Positions 1 to 7,188 of a DNA stretch of 15,546 nucleotides are shown here, piece after piece. The notes under the pieces were generated by a model. It searched no databases and was not told where the DNA came from. It worked only from the letters and a program-made list of their open reading frames with translations. Where the stretch lies: assembly GCA_020216655.1 (NCBI GenBank), contig JAIWNU010000135.1:1-15546 (forward strand). The letters run 5' to 3'. Within the stretch, counting starts at the first letter, position 1, and every line of letters begins with the position of its first letter. Position numbers and translations under genes: made by a program. The stretch comes from Treponema sp. (GTDB lineage: Bacteria > Spirochaetota > Spirochaetia > Treponematales > Breznakiellaceae).

Positions 1-1
1 C

Positions 2-337
2 TGGAATAACCATAAAGAGGGCATATATGTAGATGTCATTGACGGCACCCCGCTCTTTTCATCAAATTCAAAATATGATTCTGGAACTGGCTGGCCCAGT
101 TTTTGGGAACCTCTGGATAAGAATGCTTTGGAACTCCTGGAAGACCGTTCTTTTGGTATGATCCGGGTGGAAGTCCGGTCTAAGTCCTCTGGGGCTCATT
201 TGGGCCATGTTTTTACCGACGGCCCTGAACCTACGGGTCTCCGGTATTGCATGAACTCCGCATCCTTGCGCTTTATCCCAAAAGAAGAACTGGAGGCTGC
301 TGGGCTGGGGCGTTTTATGAGCTTGTTTAAAAAGTGA
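2..337 (+). CDS. msrB: Peptide-methionine (R)-S-oxide reductase MsrB, 5'-truncated
   Basis: This is the C-terminal 111 residues of a methionine sulfoxide reductase B domain, which reduces the R-epimer of protein-bound methionine sulfoxide. The reading frame is open from base 2, so the start lies left of the window. Visible family blocks are [36 protein letters not shown] and [13 protein letters not shown]; the Cys in RYCMNS is the catalytic cysteine. The two CxxC zinc-binding pairs found in many MsrB proteins are absent where visible ([10 protein letters not shown] has no cysteines), so this is the zinc-free type. The position that is a resolving Cys in some members (SGCGWPSF) is Thr here. 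Because the N-terminus is missing, I cannot tell a free MsrB from the second half of an MsrA-MsrB fusion. The next gene starts 56 bp downstream on the same strand. Confidence 0.93.
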   Translation, partial: WNNHKEGIYVDVIDGTPLFSSNSKYDSGTGWPSFWEPLDKNALELLEDRSFGMIRVEVRSKSSGAHLGHVFTDGPEPTGLRYCMNSASLRFIPKEELEAAGLGRFMSLFKK

Positions 338-393
338 CCGACTTTTGAAATTGGCTCATCACTCTAACCGGTCTTGCGGCGGCAGGCCCTGCT

Positions 394-1341
394 GTGATAC
401 AAAAGGGTATGTTCACCATATTTACAAACTACTCGGGGGAGCTCGCCGCCTTAGGAACTTCCCTCTGCTGGACCGTAACGGCCCTTGCTTTTGAATACGC
501 GGCAAAGCGGATTGGTTCTTTAGCCCTGAATATACTTAGACTTTTTGTGGCGCTCCTCATTTTTATGACCATCAATCTGGTACTCCATGGACAGGCTATA
601 CCCCTGGATGCGGGAGCCACAGTTTGGTTTTGGCTCACATTGTCGGGCCTGGTGGGGTTTGTCTTTGGGGATATTTTTTTATTCCAGTCCTATATTGATA
701 TTGGCGCTCGGACTGCCCAGGTTATCTTTGTCTCTTCTCCCTTAATCACAGCCTTGCTGGGTTTCCTCTTTTTAGGGGAACGGATCGGCCCGCGGGGTAT
801 TATTGGTATGCTGGTGGTTGTCTCTGCCATTGTGTGGGTCATTTTGGGCAAGGCTAAAGAGAAGCCCCAGGAAATGCCAGAGGGGGAAAACCGGAGGCCG
901 CATCACCACCGTATCCGGGGAACTCTTTTTGCCTTCTTTGGTGCCCTCGGACAGAGCGGCGGACTTATCCTGTCTAAAATCGGCGCACCCCATTATGATC
1001 CCCTGCGGGCTACCGAAATCCGGGTGATTGCAGGTTTTTTGGGCTTTCTCGTAATGGCGGCGGTGCTTGGTAAACTGGCAGAGCCGGTGCGGGCAATTGC
1101 CAACAGGCCCGCCCTAAAAGCCCTCAGTCTGGGAGCCTTTTTCGGCCCCTTCCTTGGAGTAAGCCTGGGGCTCTTTGCGGTCCAGCGGGCTAATACGGGG
1201 ATTGCGGCCACCCTCATGGGGCTTACACCGATTCTTATCGTGTTCCCATCGGTTATTTTGTACAAAGAAAAGCTTACGCTTCGGGAGGTCCTGGGTGCAC
1301 TCTTTGCGGTGTTGGGCCTTACCCTGCTGTTTCTGTCTTAG
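394..1341 (+). CDS. EamA-family (DMT superfamily) membrane transporter
   Basis: A 315-residue inner-membrane protein with about ten hydrophobic segments in two halves, the layout of EamA/DMT transporters that move amino acids, metabolites or drugs. Half one starts with GELAALGTSLCWTVTALAFE and ends near residue 152 (VVVSAIVWVILGKA); a polar, His/Arg-rich loop (about residues 154-175) follows; half two starts with RGTLFAFFGALGQS and ends in FAVLGLTLLFLS. The family-typical 'LTPILIVFPSVILYKEKLTLREVLGALFAVLGL' type ending is present. I chose GTG at 394 because a GGCGGCAGG purine-rich block ends 7 bases before it; the in-frame ATG at 409 has its GGG only 1 base away. The cupin gene follows after 13 bp, suggesting co-transcription. 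Substrate cannot be assigned; linkage to a hexosaminidase hints at a sugar-derived compound, which is inference. Confidence 0.85.
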   Translation: MIQKGMFTIFTNYSGELAALGTSLCWTVTALAFEYAAKRIGSLALNILRLFVALLIFMTINLVLHGQAIPLDAGATVWFWLTLSGLVGFVFGDIFLFQSYIDIGARTAQVIFVSSPLITALLGFLFLGERIGPRGIIGMLVVVSAIVWVILGKAKEKPQEMPEGENRRPHHHRIRGTLFAFFGALGQSGGLILSKIGAPHYDPLRATEIRVIAGFLGFLVMAAVLGKLAEPVRAIANRPALKALSLGAFFGPFLGVSLGLFAVQRANTGIAATLMGLTPILIVFPSVILYKEKLTLREVLGALFAVLGLTLLFLS

Positions 1342-1354
1342 CGTGGAGGTTGCC

Positions 1355-1678
1355 ATGTTCTTTTTTAACAAGGATCTTAAAGCTCTGCGGCTTGATGAAA
1401 AGTCGGAACGGACTATCAAGGCCCATGGGGGCACTTTGATGGCCTCGGAAATGCATTTTGCCCCCGGCGGGGTTGGGGTTCTCCATAGCCACCCCCATGA
1501 GCAGATTGTGTATGTGCTGGAAGGGGAAGCCGATTTTACTTTAGGGGACGAGACCCGGCGGATCACTCAGGGTGATTCGGTCTATGTGGCTCCCCATGTT
1601 GTTCATGGCGTAGTGGCCCTCACTGAATTCCGGGCCCTTGATGTATTTTGTCCCCAGCGGGAAGATTTTTTAAGGTAA
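1355..1678 (+). CDS. Small single-domain cupin protein
   Basis: A 107-residue cupin_2 protein. The metal-binding motif 1 is visible as HSHPHEQ (His44, His46, Gln50) followed by VYVLEG, and motif 2 as GDSVYVAPHVVH with His84. These side chains normally hold one divalent metal in a jelly-roll barrel. Small cupins of this pattern include KdgF-like proteins, which help ring-opening of unsaturated uronates, but sequence alone does not fix the reaction. The start is ATG at 1355, preceded by GTGGAGG with 5 bases spacing; an open frame extends upstream but overlaps the transporter and lacks cupin residues. It sits 13 bp after the transporter and 5 bp before the GH20 gene, so a role in carbohydrate uptake or breakdown is a reasonable guess. 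Confidence 0.85.
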   Translation: MFFFNKDLKALRLDEKSERTIKAHGGTLMASEMHFAPGGVGVLHSHPHEQIVYVLEGEADFTLGDETRRITQGDSVYVAPHVVHGVVALTEFRALDVFCPQREDFLR

Positions 1679-1683
1679 TATTG

Positions 1684-3456
1684 ATGAACACCCTTAACCC
1701 AATCGAAGCCCTTATTCCAGCGCCGAAGCATGCTGCCGTTTCCGGTTCCCTTTTTTATGCCGCAACCCTTACTCTGGATGGTGACGGCGATTTTCTCCCT
1801 CAGATGCGCTCTCTTCGGGACGAAATTCTTTCATCCTTCGGCGAAACCGTATTGAGCCCTCAAAGCTCCGCCGAAGAGTTTGCCTACTTTGAAAAACAAA
1901 CCCATGATGAGACGCCCCTGTGGGGAGCTAATTTCAGGAGGGAAGCGGCTCCGACTGTATCGGTACGTCTTCGCTGGGCCGATGCGGATACCTGGCGGAA
2001 CCGGCTTACCGCAGCGTCTTTCGCTGTCCCAAGCAACAATGGCGCATATCTCCTTGAGATCTCGCCTGGGGGCATTGAAATGCTGGTGCCCCGTTTCAGC
2101 CCTGCTGAGGCGGCCGAAGCTGTGGCGGCCACCGCTGCAGTGGTGTCGGCACCGGCAGCCATCACTGTGGCCGCACCAAGTCCCCTGCCGGCAGCCGAAG
2201 CAGCCGCGGCCGCCATGCTACCAACCGAAGCAGCCGCGGCCGCCTGCGCCACCCTTATGCAGCTATTGCACCTGGGCTGGGACGGCTGGCGCTTTAGGCT
2301 TCCGTCCTGCAGGATACTCGATTGGCCAGAACTTGCCTGGCGGGGCCTAATGGTGGACAGCGCCCGCCATTTTATGCCCCTTGCGGAACTAAAGAAAACC
2401 TTGAGCATGGCATGGCTCTACAAACTGAATCGTTTCCACTGGCACCTCACGGATGACCAGGGCTGGCGGCTCGAACTCCTTACTTTGCCTGAAGCAACCG
2501 GTTCTGGCAGCACGAGGCCCGGCGGAGACCCGAACCGGAATGGTTTTTATACCCAAGAGGATGTCCGGGACCTGGTGGCCTATGCAGCAGACCGGGGTAT
2601 TACCGTAGTCCCTGAATTGGACCTTCCCGGCCACGTGCAGGCCGTGTTAGCGGGCCACAGCGAATTTGCCTGCACCCCGGGGCCGCACCAGGTCAGGACC
2701 GAGTGGGGCATTTCGGAAGATGTGCTCTGCATGGGAAACCCTGCGGGCCTCGCCTTTACCCTAAAAGCCTGGGACGAGGTCTGCGAGCTTTTCCCCGGGC
2801 CCTATGTGCATATCGGGGGTGATGAGGTTCCGACGACCCGCTGGGAGCAGTGCCCGAAATGCGCTGCGAAAAAGGCAGAGCTGGGACTGAAAGACTGGAT
2901 AGACCTGCATGGCCATTTTGTGGCCGCCGTGGCAGACCATTTAGCTAAGAAGGGAAAGATAGTCTTTGGCTGGGACGAAGTACTGGATTCATCTCTGCCG
3001 AACAAGGCCCATGTGGTGCATTGGCGGACCTGGCTTACAGAACAGTCCCCCAAAGCCCTAGCGCAGGGCCGTTTGCTCATCAGGAGTCCCTTTTTTCCCT
3101 ATTATCTGGATTTCGTCCAGACCGATGACCGCAGCCAAACGCCGGGACTTGCCTACCGCAGTCCCGATGCGGCAAGTCTTCGCCGGGTTTACGAGTATGA
3201 TCCCTTGGCGGACCTAGGTACCTCTACACCGAGCGGCTTCCTCGGGATTCAGGCTAATGCGTGGAGCGAATATATCAGGGACGGCCGCCGCCTTGAGTTT
3301 ATGTTGTTCCCCCGGCTCATTGCGATAGCAGAAACCGCCTGGAACGGCAAGCAGCGCGCAGTCTATGAAGCCTTTGCACGCCGCCTCGAAGCGGGCCATA
3401 CAGGCCGACGGGGCATTCTGGTCCAGCGGAACATCAACTACTGTCCGTACTGGTAA
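1684..3456 (+). CDS. GH20 beta-N-acetylhexosaminidase
   Basis: A 590-residue glycoside hydrolase family 20 enzyme that should release terminal beta-linked GlcNAc or GalNAc through substrate-assisted catalysis. An N-terminal GH20b-like helper domain (about residues 1-140) precedes the catalytic TIM barrel (from RGLMVDSARHFM, residue 220). Further blocks are FHWHLTDDQGWRLE, ELDLPGHVQAV, HIGGDE with the catalytic pair Asp380-Glu381, FGWDEVLD and IQANAWSEY. No signal peptide is seen, so the enzyme is probably cytoplasmic and acts on imported or recycled sugars. ATG 1684 was chosen because AAGG lies 8 bases upstream; the longer open frame from 1648 overlaps the cupin gene. Odd feature: residues about 140-190, between helper and barrel, form an Ala-rich stretch with little else, partly built from a 30-bp DNA duplication. 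Most homologues have a short linker there. Confidence 0.93.
   Translation: MNTLNPIEALIPAPKHAAVSGSLFYAATLTLDGDGDFLPQMRSLRDEILSSFGETVLSPQSSAEEFAYFEKQTHDETPLWGANFRREAAPTVSVRLRWADADTWRNRLTAASFAVPSNNGAYLLEISPGGIEMLVPRFSPAEAAEAVAATAAVVSAPAAITVAAPSPLPAAEAAAAAMLPTEAAAAACATLMQLLHLGWDGWRFRLPSCRILDWPELAWRGLMVDSARHFMPLAELKKTLSMAWLYKLNRFHWHLTDDQGWRLELLTLPEATGSGSTRPGGDPNRNGFYTQEDVRDLVAYAADRGITVVPELDLPGHVQAVLAGHSEFACTPGPHQVRTEWGISEDVLCMGNPAGLAFTLKAWDEVCELFPGPYVHIGGDEVPTTRWEQCPKCAAKKAELGLKDWIDLHGHFVAAVADHLAKKGKIVFGWDEVLDSSLPNKAHVVHWRTWLTEQSPKALAQGRLLIRSPFFPYYLDFVQTDDRSQTPGLAYRSPDAASLRRVYEYDPLADLGTSTPSGFLGIQANAWSEYIRDGRRLEFMLFPRLIAIAETAWNGKQRAVYEAFARRLEAGHTGRRGILVQRNINYCPYW
2195..2244 (+). repeat. 20-bp direct repeat, 30-bp period, inside GH20 Ala-rich segment
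   Basis: The 20-mer CCGAAGCAGCCGCGGCCGCC occurs at 2195-2214 and again, identical, at 2225-2244. The period of 30 bp equals ten codons, so copy-number change would keep the reading frame. Both copies encode an EAAAAA-type segment. The surrounding 2100-2260 region is a GCC/GCG/GCA-rich Ala tract with more diffuse similarity. Confidence 0.9.
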
Positions 3457-3474
3457 TGATAGGGAAGGGCTGCT

Positions 3475-3502
3475 TTGTACAATGCGTAACATGTAGTATA
3501 CT
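3475..3502 (+). promoter_or_regulatory. Sigma-70-like promoter for Uma2 gene
   Basis: TTGTAC (3475-3480) is followed after 16 bp by TATACT (3497-3502). The -10 box matches five of six consensus positions; the -35 box matches only the TTG. The -10 sits inside the palindrome TAGTATACTA (3494-3503). A start near 3509 would give a 17-base leader containing the AGGAGG ribosome site. Confidence 0.5.
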
Positions 3503-3525
3503 AGTTGTATGTAGGAGGTCCTATT

Positions 3526-4092
3526 ATGCCGCAGACACAGGGAACCAGTGCCTTAAAAGAAGGGGATCGCTTTACTATCGCTGACTGGAAGTCCTGGCCG
3601 CCCAACGAGCGATGGGAACTTATCTCCGGAATAGCCTACAATATGAGTCCCGCTCCACGGGTCCCTCACCAGGAAAAAGCATTTGATTTAGCCCGTAAAT
3701 TGGGAAACTATTTAGAAGGTAAACCCTGCAAAGTGTATATGGCTCCTCTGGATGTGTTTTTGGAAGAGGATGCCGAAACGGGGGACACTGTGGTAGAGCC
3801 TGATGTGTTTGCCCTTTGCGATACAAGCAAAATACAGGAAGACGGTATTCATGGTGCGCCGGATTTTGTAGCTGAGGTGCTTTCAGAAAGTACGGCCCAC
3901 AAGGACTTCGGTATAAAACGGGATCTCTACGAACGGGCCGGGGTTCGGGAATACTGGATTATTCACTCCGATACGGGTTTTGTTTATCAATATATTCTTA
4001 AAGATAGCCGCTTCGGCCCTCTGCAGGAGTACCGGAAGGGCGAAACGGTAAAAAGCGCGGTGTTCCCGGATTTTTCCTGGATCTGCCCATAA
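3526..4092 (+). CDS. Uma2-family endonuclease (PD-(D/E)xK fold)
   Basis: A 188-residue protein of the Uma2/DUF820 family, which has a restriction-endonuclease-like fold and is common as a stand-alone, multi-copy family in cyanobacteria and some other bacteria; its biological job is not known. The nuclease core is visible as VVEPDVFALCD (Asp93), FVAEVLSES (Glu117) and a conserved HKDFGIKRDLYERAGVREYW block that includes Lys131. The N-terminal segment RWELISGIAYNMSPAPRVPHQ is also typical. The start is ATG 3526, which has a perfect AGGAGG 7 bases upstream; the frame opens 7 codons earlier at TTG 3505, but the ribosome site lies inside that extension. It appears to be a single-gene unit with its own promoter and a possible terminator after it. 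Confidence 0.9.
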   Translation: MPQTQGTSALKEGDRFTIADWKSWPPNERWELISGIAYNMSPAPRVPHQEKAFDLARKLGNYLEGKPCKVYMAPLDVFLEEDAETGDTVVEPDVFALCDTSKIQEDGIHGAPDFVAEVLSESTAHKDFGIKRDLYERAGVREYWIIHSDTGFVYQYILKDSRFGPLQEYRKGETVKSAVFPDFSWICP

Positions 4093-4100
4093 GTGAACTG

Positions 4101-4126
4101 GGGCTGCCCTCAGCCCTACCTGTTTT
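4101..4126 (+). terminator. Possible Rho-independent terminator after Uma2 gene
   Basis: The stem GGGCTG (4101-4106) pairs with CAGCCC (4111-4116) around a CCCT loop. A run of five T (4122-4126) follows after a 5-base gap, which is longer than usual. It lies 8 bases after the Uma2 stop and before the tyrS promoter candidate. Confidence 0.45.
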
Positions 4127-4138
4127 TATCCCTCTCCC

Positions 4139-4167
4139 TTGCCCCCCGCGGGGGCTTTCAGTATACT
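4139..4167 (+). promoter_or_regulatory. Sigma-70-like promoter for tyrS
   Basis: TTGCCC (4139-4144) and TATACT (4162-4167) are separated by 17 bp and match consensus at four and five of six positions. The spacer carries most of a perfect GC palindrome, GCCCCC-CGC-GGGGGC (4141-4155). The predicted start near 4174 leaves a leader of about 28 bases, too short for a T-box riboswitch. Confidence 0.55.
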
Positions 4168-4201
4168 AAAAAACCACATTACTTTTTCAGGATGGACACA
4201 C

Positions 4202-5446
4202 ATGAATGCAGCACTTGAAACCTTAAAAGAACGGGGCTTTTTTCAGCAATGCACCGATGTAGAAGGCCTTTCCAAAGCCATGGACGAGGGCCCCATTACC
4301 TTTTATGTGGGAACCGATCCCACTGGTCCAAGTCTGCATATTGGGCACATGGTCCCTTTCTTTGCCTTTAAGCACATGCTCTCCGCAGGACACCGGGGTA
4401 TAGCCCTTATCGGCGGCGGCACCGCCCGGATCGGGGACCCTTCAGGCAAGACTGAAATGCGAAAAATGCTTTCCTATGAACAGCTCGATGCCAATGCGGC
4501 CTCCATCAGCGCCCAGCTGAACCGCTTTCTCGGCGGCTTTGACGGAAAGCATGCCCTTACGGACAACAACAAAAATTGGCTAGCGGACCTCAATTACATC
4601 GATTTTCTCCGGGATATCGGCCGGCATTTTTCCGTAAACCGGATGCTCAGCTTTGAAGCCTACCGGATGCGGATGGAAACGGGGCTTTCGTTCATCGAAT
4701 TTAACTACCAGCTCCTCCAGAGTTATGACTTTCTTGAACTGTACCGGCGCCACGGCTGCCGCCTCCAAATCGGCGGCGACGACCAGTGGGGCAACATTGT
4801 GGCGGGCATTGAACTGATTCGCCGGGTCGAAGGGGCCGAATGTTTTGGCCTCACCTTCCCCTTGGTGACCACGGCGGACGGCAAAAAAATGGGCAAAACC
4901 GAAAAAGGAGCCCTCTTTTTAGACCCCGCCATCACGAGCCCCTATGATTTCTTCCAGTATTGGCGGAACGTGCAGGATGCGGACATAGAGCGCTTCCTAT
5001 TGCTGTTTACCTTCCTGCCGGTGGCGGAAATCCGCTCCCTTGTTGCCCCAGGGAAAAATCCCAACGAAGCCAAGGAACGGCTTGCCTACGAGGTAACCGC
5101 CCTGATTCATGGAAAAGAAGAGGCCGATAAGGCCCTGGCCGGCGCACGGGCAGCCTTTGGCGGCGGGGGAGACAAGAGCGCCATGCCCACGGTGGAACTA
5201 GGCAGAGCCAAATTCGAGTCTGGCTATCCTGTGGTAGACCTCTTCTTTGATGCGGGCCTTGCACCCACTAAGAGCGAGGCTCGGCGCCTTGTGCAGCAGG
5301 GCGGCGCCTTCGTTTCCCAGGCTGCATCTTCTGAACTGGTAGCCATCACCGACGTGGCGGCCCTTATCGGTACAGACCGCATCCGGGACGGGGAGCTTAT
5401 TCTCCGGGCCGGCAAAAAACGCTACTGCCGGGTACTGGTAGGGTAA
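4202..5446 (+). CDS. tyrS: Tyrosyl-tRNA synthetase
   Basis: A 414-residue class I aminoacyl-tRNA synthetase that charges tRNA-Tyr. The N-terminal catalytic domain opens with FYVGTDPTGPSLHIGHMVPF, with the HIGH motif at residues 46-49, followed by the GDPSGKTEMR block. The middle block FNYQLLQSYDF and QIGGDDQWGNI are the tyrosine-pocket signatures, and KMGKT (229-233) is the KMSKS equivalent. The C-terminal part (about 350-412) is an S4 RNA-binding domain (DLFFDAGLAPTKSEARRLVQQGG). ATG 4202 matches the family N-terminus and has AGGA at 4189-4192; an upstream open frame from 4139 would span the promoter. No T-box-like leader is visible. The gene ends 2 bp short of the convergent GH13 gene's stop codon. 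Confidence 0.98.
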   Translation: MNAALETLKERGFFQQCTDVEGLSKAMDEGPITFYVGTDPTGPSLHIGHMVPFFAFKHMLSAGHRGIALIGGGTARIGDPSGKTEMRKMLSYEQLDANAASISAQLNRFLGGFDGKHALTDNNKNWLADLNYIDFLRDIGRHFSVNRMLSFEAYRMRMETGLSFIEFNYQLLQSYDFLELYRRHGCRLQIGGDDQWGNIVAGIELIRRVEGAECFGLTFPLVTTADGKKMGKTEKGALFLDPAITSPYDFFQYWRNVQDADIERFLLLFTFLPVAEIRSLVAPGKNPNEAKERLAYEVTALIHGKEEADKALAGARAAFGGGGDKSAMPTVELGRAKFESGYPVVDLFFDAGLAPTKSEARRLVQQGGAFVSQAASSELVAITDVAALIGTDRIRDGELILRAGKKRYCRVLVG

Positions 5447-5448
5447 TC

Positions 5449-7104
5449 TCACCGATACACCGTACACTCCCAGGGGGCGAGGCGGGTATCGTATTCGATG
5501 GGGCTGTCGGGTTTCCGATGGGTGGAAAGCAGCACCGTGCCGCCCCGCCTGAACGGGTTTGGCCGCGTCTGGCCCGACACATTAAGCACCACCAGAACCT
5601 CATCTGCCGTTTCACGGCGCATCGCCGCGTAGCGGCGATAGGCAAGCACGTTTTCCGCAAGGCCCGATTCCACAAACTCGATAGCTCCTTCCCGCAAAGC
5701 CGGTTCCTTGTCCCGCAGCCGGATGAGATCCCGGTACCAGGCAAGCAGCGAAGTCCCCTCCCGTTCCTGGGAGGCCACATTGCGTTCCTTGTAATCAGGA
5801 TTTACTGGCAGCCAGGGCTTCCCGCTTGTAAAGCCCGCGGAAAGGCCATCGGTCCACTGCATCGGAGTGCGGGACCGGTCCCGACCGGGATGGAAAGGAT
5901 AGTATTTTTTTCCCAGGGGATCCTGCAGGTCCTTACGACCGATACGGCCGTCTTCCATGCCGATTTCTTCCCCATAATAGAGGAAGGGCGTTCCCCGCTG
6001 GGTAAGGAGCAGGGCCGCAAGGAGCCGCTTTTGAGCCTCCCGATCTGGGCCTGCGCAGAGCCGACTTGCCGCCCGGGACTGGTCGTGGTTAGAAAGCACA
6101 TGACAGGGCCAAGCGCTGGGGGAGAGGACTGAGTACCAGGTTTTCAATACCGCATAAAGATCCGCCGCAGTAAGCTGTGTGTATATGGTAGAAAAATCAA
6201 AGGCTAAATGGAGCAGATTCTGGCCGCTGCCAATATAGGTTGCCGCCAGGTCCGTGGCATGGACCCCCTCATCGGGATAAACCTCGCCGACCAGCATGGT
6301 TGCCTCCGATGTTCCCGCATAACTATCCATAAGAGACCGAATCCGACGGACGATCTCGTAGGTTTCACTCTGGTTGCGGTCGTATTGATGGTGTTGCAGG
6401 TCATGCCGGCGCGGATAGGTAAGTCTAAGACGGTAGGGATTGCTGCGGAATTGAGCATCTTTGATGAGATAATTGATGACATCGAGCCGGAAGCCCTTGA
6501 CCCCTAGGTCGAGCCAAAAGCGCATTTCTGCGAGCATGGCTTCCTGAACCTGAGGATTGCGCCAGTTGAGGTCCGGCTGCTCTTCGGTAAAAAGGTGCAG
6601 GTAATACTGGCCTGTAGCCGGGTCCCATTTCCAGGCATTACCTCCGAATGCGGCCATCCAGTTGTTAGGGTAGCCCCTCCCTAAAAAGCCGGGCTTCCCA
6701 TCACGCCAAATGTACCAGTCACGTTTCGGGTTATCACGGCTGCTCCGGGATTCGATGAACCATGGATGCAGGTGGGACGTGTGGTTCAGCACCATATCCA
6801 TGATAATTCCGATCCCGCGCCGGTCCGCCTCCGCCACAAGACGTTTAAAGGTTTCAAGGGAACCAAAAACCGGATCAATGTCATGGTAATTGGAAATATC
6901 GTAACCAAAATCAAAAAGAGGAGAAGGATAGATGGGCGAAAGCCAAATACCCCGGATCCCCAGGTCTTTAAGGTAGTCCAGTTTCCGTATAATGCCTTCC
7001 AGATCCCCCACTCCGTCGCCGTTGGTATCCAGAAAACTGCGGGGATAAATTTGATAAATCGGCCCCTGTTTCCACCAGGGTAAGTCATTATTGTGTCTTT
7101 GCAT
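5449..7104 (-). CDS. GH13 alpha-glucosidase / oligo-1,6-glucosidase
   Basis: A 551-residue (with the start chosen) alpha-amylase-family enzyme that hydrolyses short alpha-glucosides in the cytoplasm; no signal peptide is seen. It begins with the family hallmark WWKQGPIYQIYPRSF and a calcium loop DTNGDGVGDLEG (from Asp26). Catalytic residues are Asp208 in GFRLDVIN (nucleophile), Glu274 in LVGEVYP (acid/base) and Asp341 in LSNHDQSR. Val follows the nucleophile, a position linked in this family to activity on alpha-1,6 bonds (isomaltose-type) rather than strict maltase activity; this is inference. The RSRTPMQW block is present. I chose the ATG at 7104-7102; in-frame ATGs at 7113 and 7119 also exist, and a longer frame to 7239 would overlap the WYL gene. 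None has a Shine-Dalgarno site. Possible leaderless start, see the promoter entry. Confidence 0.93.
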   Translation of the reverse strand: MQRHNNDLPWWKQGPIYQIYPRSFLDTNGDGVGDLEGIIRKLDYLKDLGIRGIWLSPIYPSPLFDFGYDISNYHDIDPVFGSLETFKRLVAEADRRGIGIIMDMVLNHTSHLHPWFIESRSSRDNPKRDWYIWRDGKPGFLGRGYPNNWMAAFGGNAWKWDPATGQYYLHLFTEEQPDLNWRNPQVQEAMLAEMRFWLDLGVKGFRLDVINYLIKDAQFRSNPYRLRLTYPRRHDLQHHQYDRNQSETYEIVRRIRSLMDSYAGTSEATMLVGEVYPDEGVHATDLAATYIGSGQNLLHLAFDFSTIYTQLTAADLYAVLKTWYSVLSPSAWPCHVLSNHDQSRAASRLCAGPDREAQKRLLAALLLTQRGTPFLYYGEEIGMEDGRIGRKDLQDPLGKKYYPFHPGRDRSRTPMQWTDGLSAGFTSGKPWLPVNPDYKERNVASQEREGTSLLAWYRDLIRLRDKEPALREGAIEFVESGLAENVLAYRRYAAMRRETADEVLVVLNVSGQTRPNPFRRGGTVLLSTHRKPDSPIEYDTRLAPWECTVYR

Positions 7105-7111
7105 ATAATGC

Positions 7112-7140
7112 ATTGTCATAGCAGCATACTGACTTGTCAA
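7112..7140 (-). promoter_or_regulatory. Promoter candidate for GH13 gene, adjacent to ATG
   Basis: On the minus strand a perfect TTGACA (7140-7135) is followed after 17 bp by GACAAT (7117-7112; four of six matches). The predicted transcription start is near 7105, next to the ATG at 7104. That spacing and the lack of any purine-rich ribosome site suggest a leaderless message. Confidence 0.5.
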
Positions 7141-7150
7141 TATAAGCATA
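7113..7150. promoter_or_regulatory. Tandem direct repeat, candidate operator between GH13 and WYL genes
   Basis: Two head-to-tail copies of TTGTCA-N4/5-AGCATA are present: 7113-7128 and 7134-7150, 21 bp apart or two helical turns. Copy one covers the -10 and copy two covers the -35 of the GH13 promoter candidate. A regulator bound here would block glucosidase transcription and sit just upstream of the WYL promoter. The adjacent WYL regulator is the natural candidate ligand, by inference. Confidence 0.4.
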
Positions 7151-7153
7151 AGA

Positions 7154-7182
7154 TTGCCCGCTCCACATTTCCGTAGTACCAT
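7154..7182 (+). promoter_or_regulatory. Promoter candidate for WYL gene, adjacent to ATG
   Basis: TTGCCC (7154-7159; the same -35 hexamer as at tyrS) is followed after 17 bp by TACCAT (7177-7182; four of six matches). Six bases then lead to the ATG at 7189, so transcription would start at or beside the A of the start codon. No Shine-Dalgarno sequence lies in the last 20 bases. Confidence 0.45.
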
Positions 7183-7188
7183 ACAACC

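Noticed and set aside
1884..2408. 174-residue open frame on the - strand inside the GH20 gene
   Set aside because: It mirrors the Ala-rich repeat and has no ribosome site or recognisable domain.
4141..4155. GC palindrome before tyrS as a Rho-independent terminator
   Set aside because: Only three T follow it, and it lies inside the likely tyrS promoter spacer; the 4101-4126 hairpin is the better candidate.
4168..4201. T-box riboswitch upstream of tyrS
   Set aside because: The leader from the predicted start is only about 28 bases and there is no room for the T-box stems.
5518..6132. 204-residue open frame on the + strand inside the GH13 gene
   Set aside because: It is antisense to the conserved catalytic region of GH13, has no family motifs, and reads as low-complexity shadow translation.
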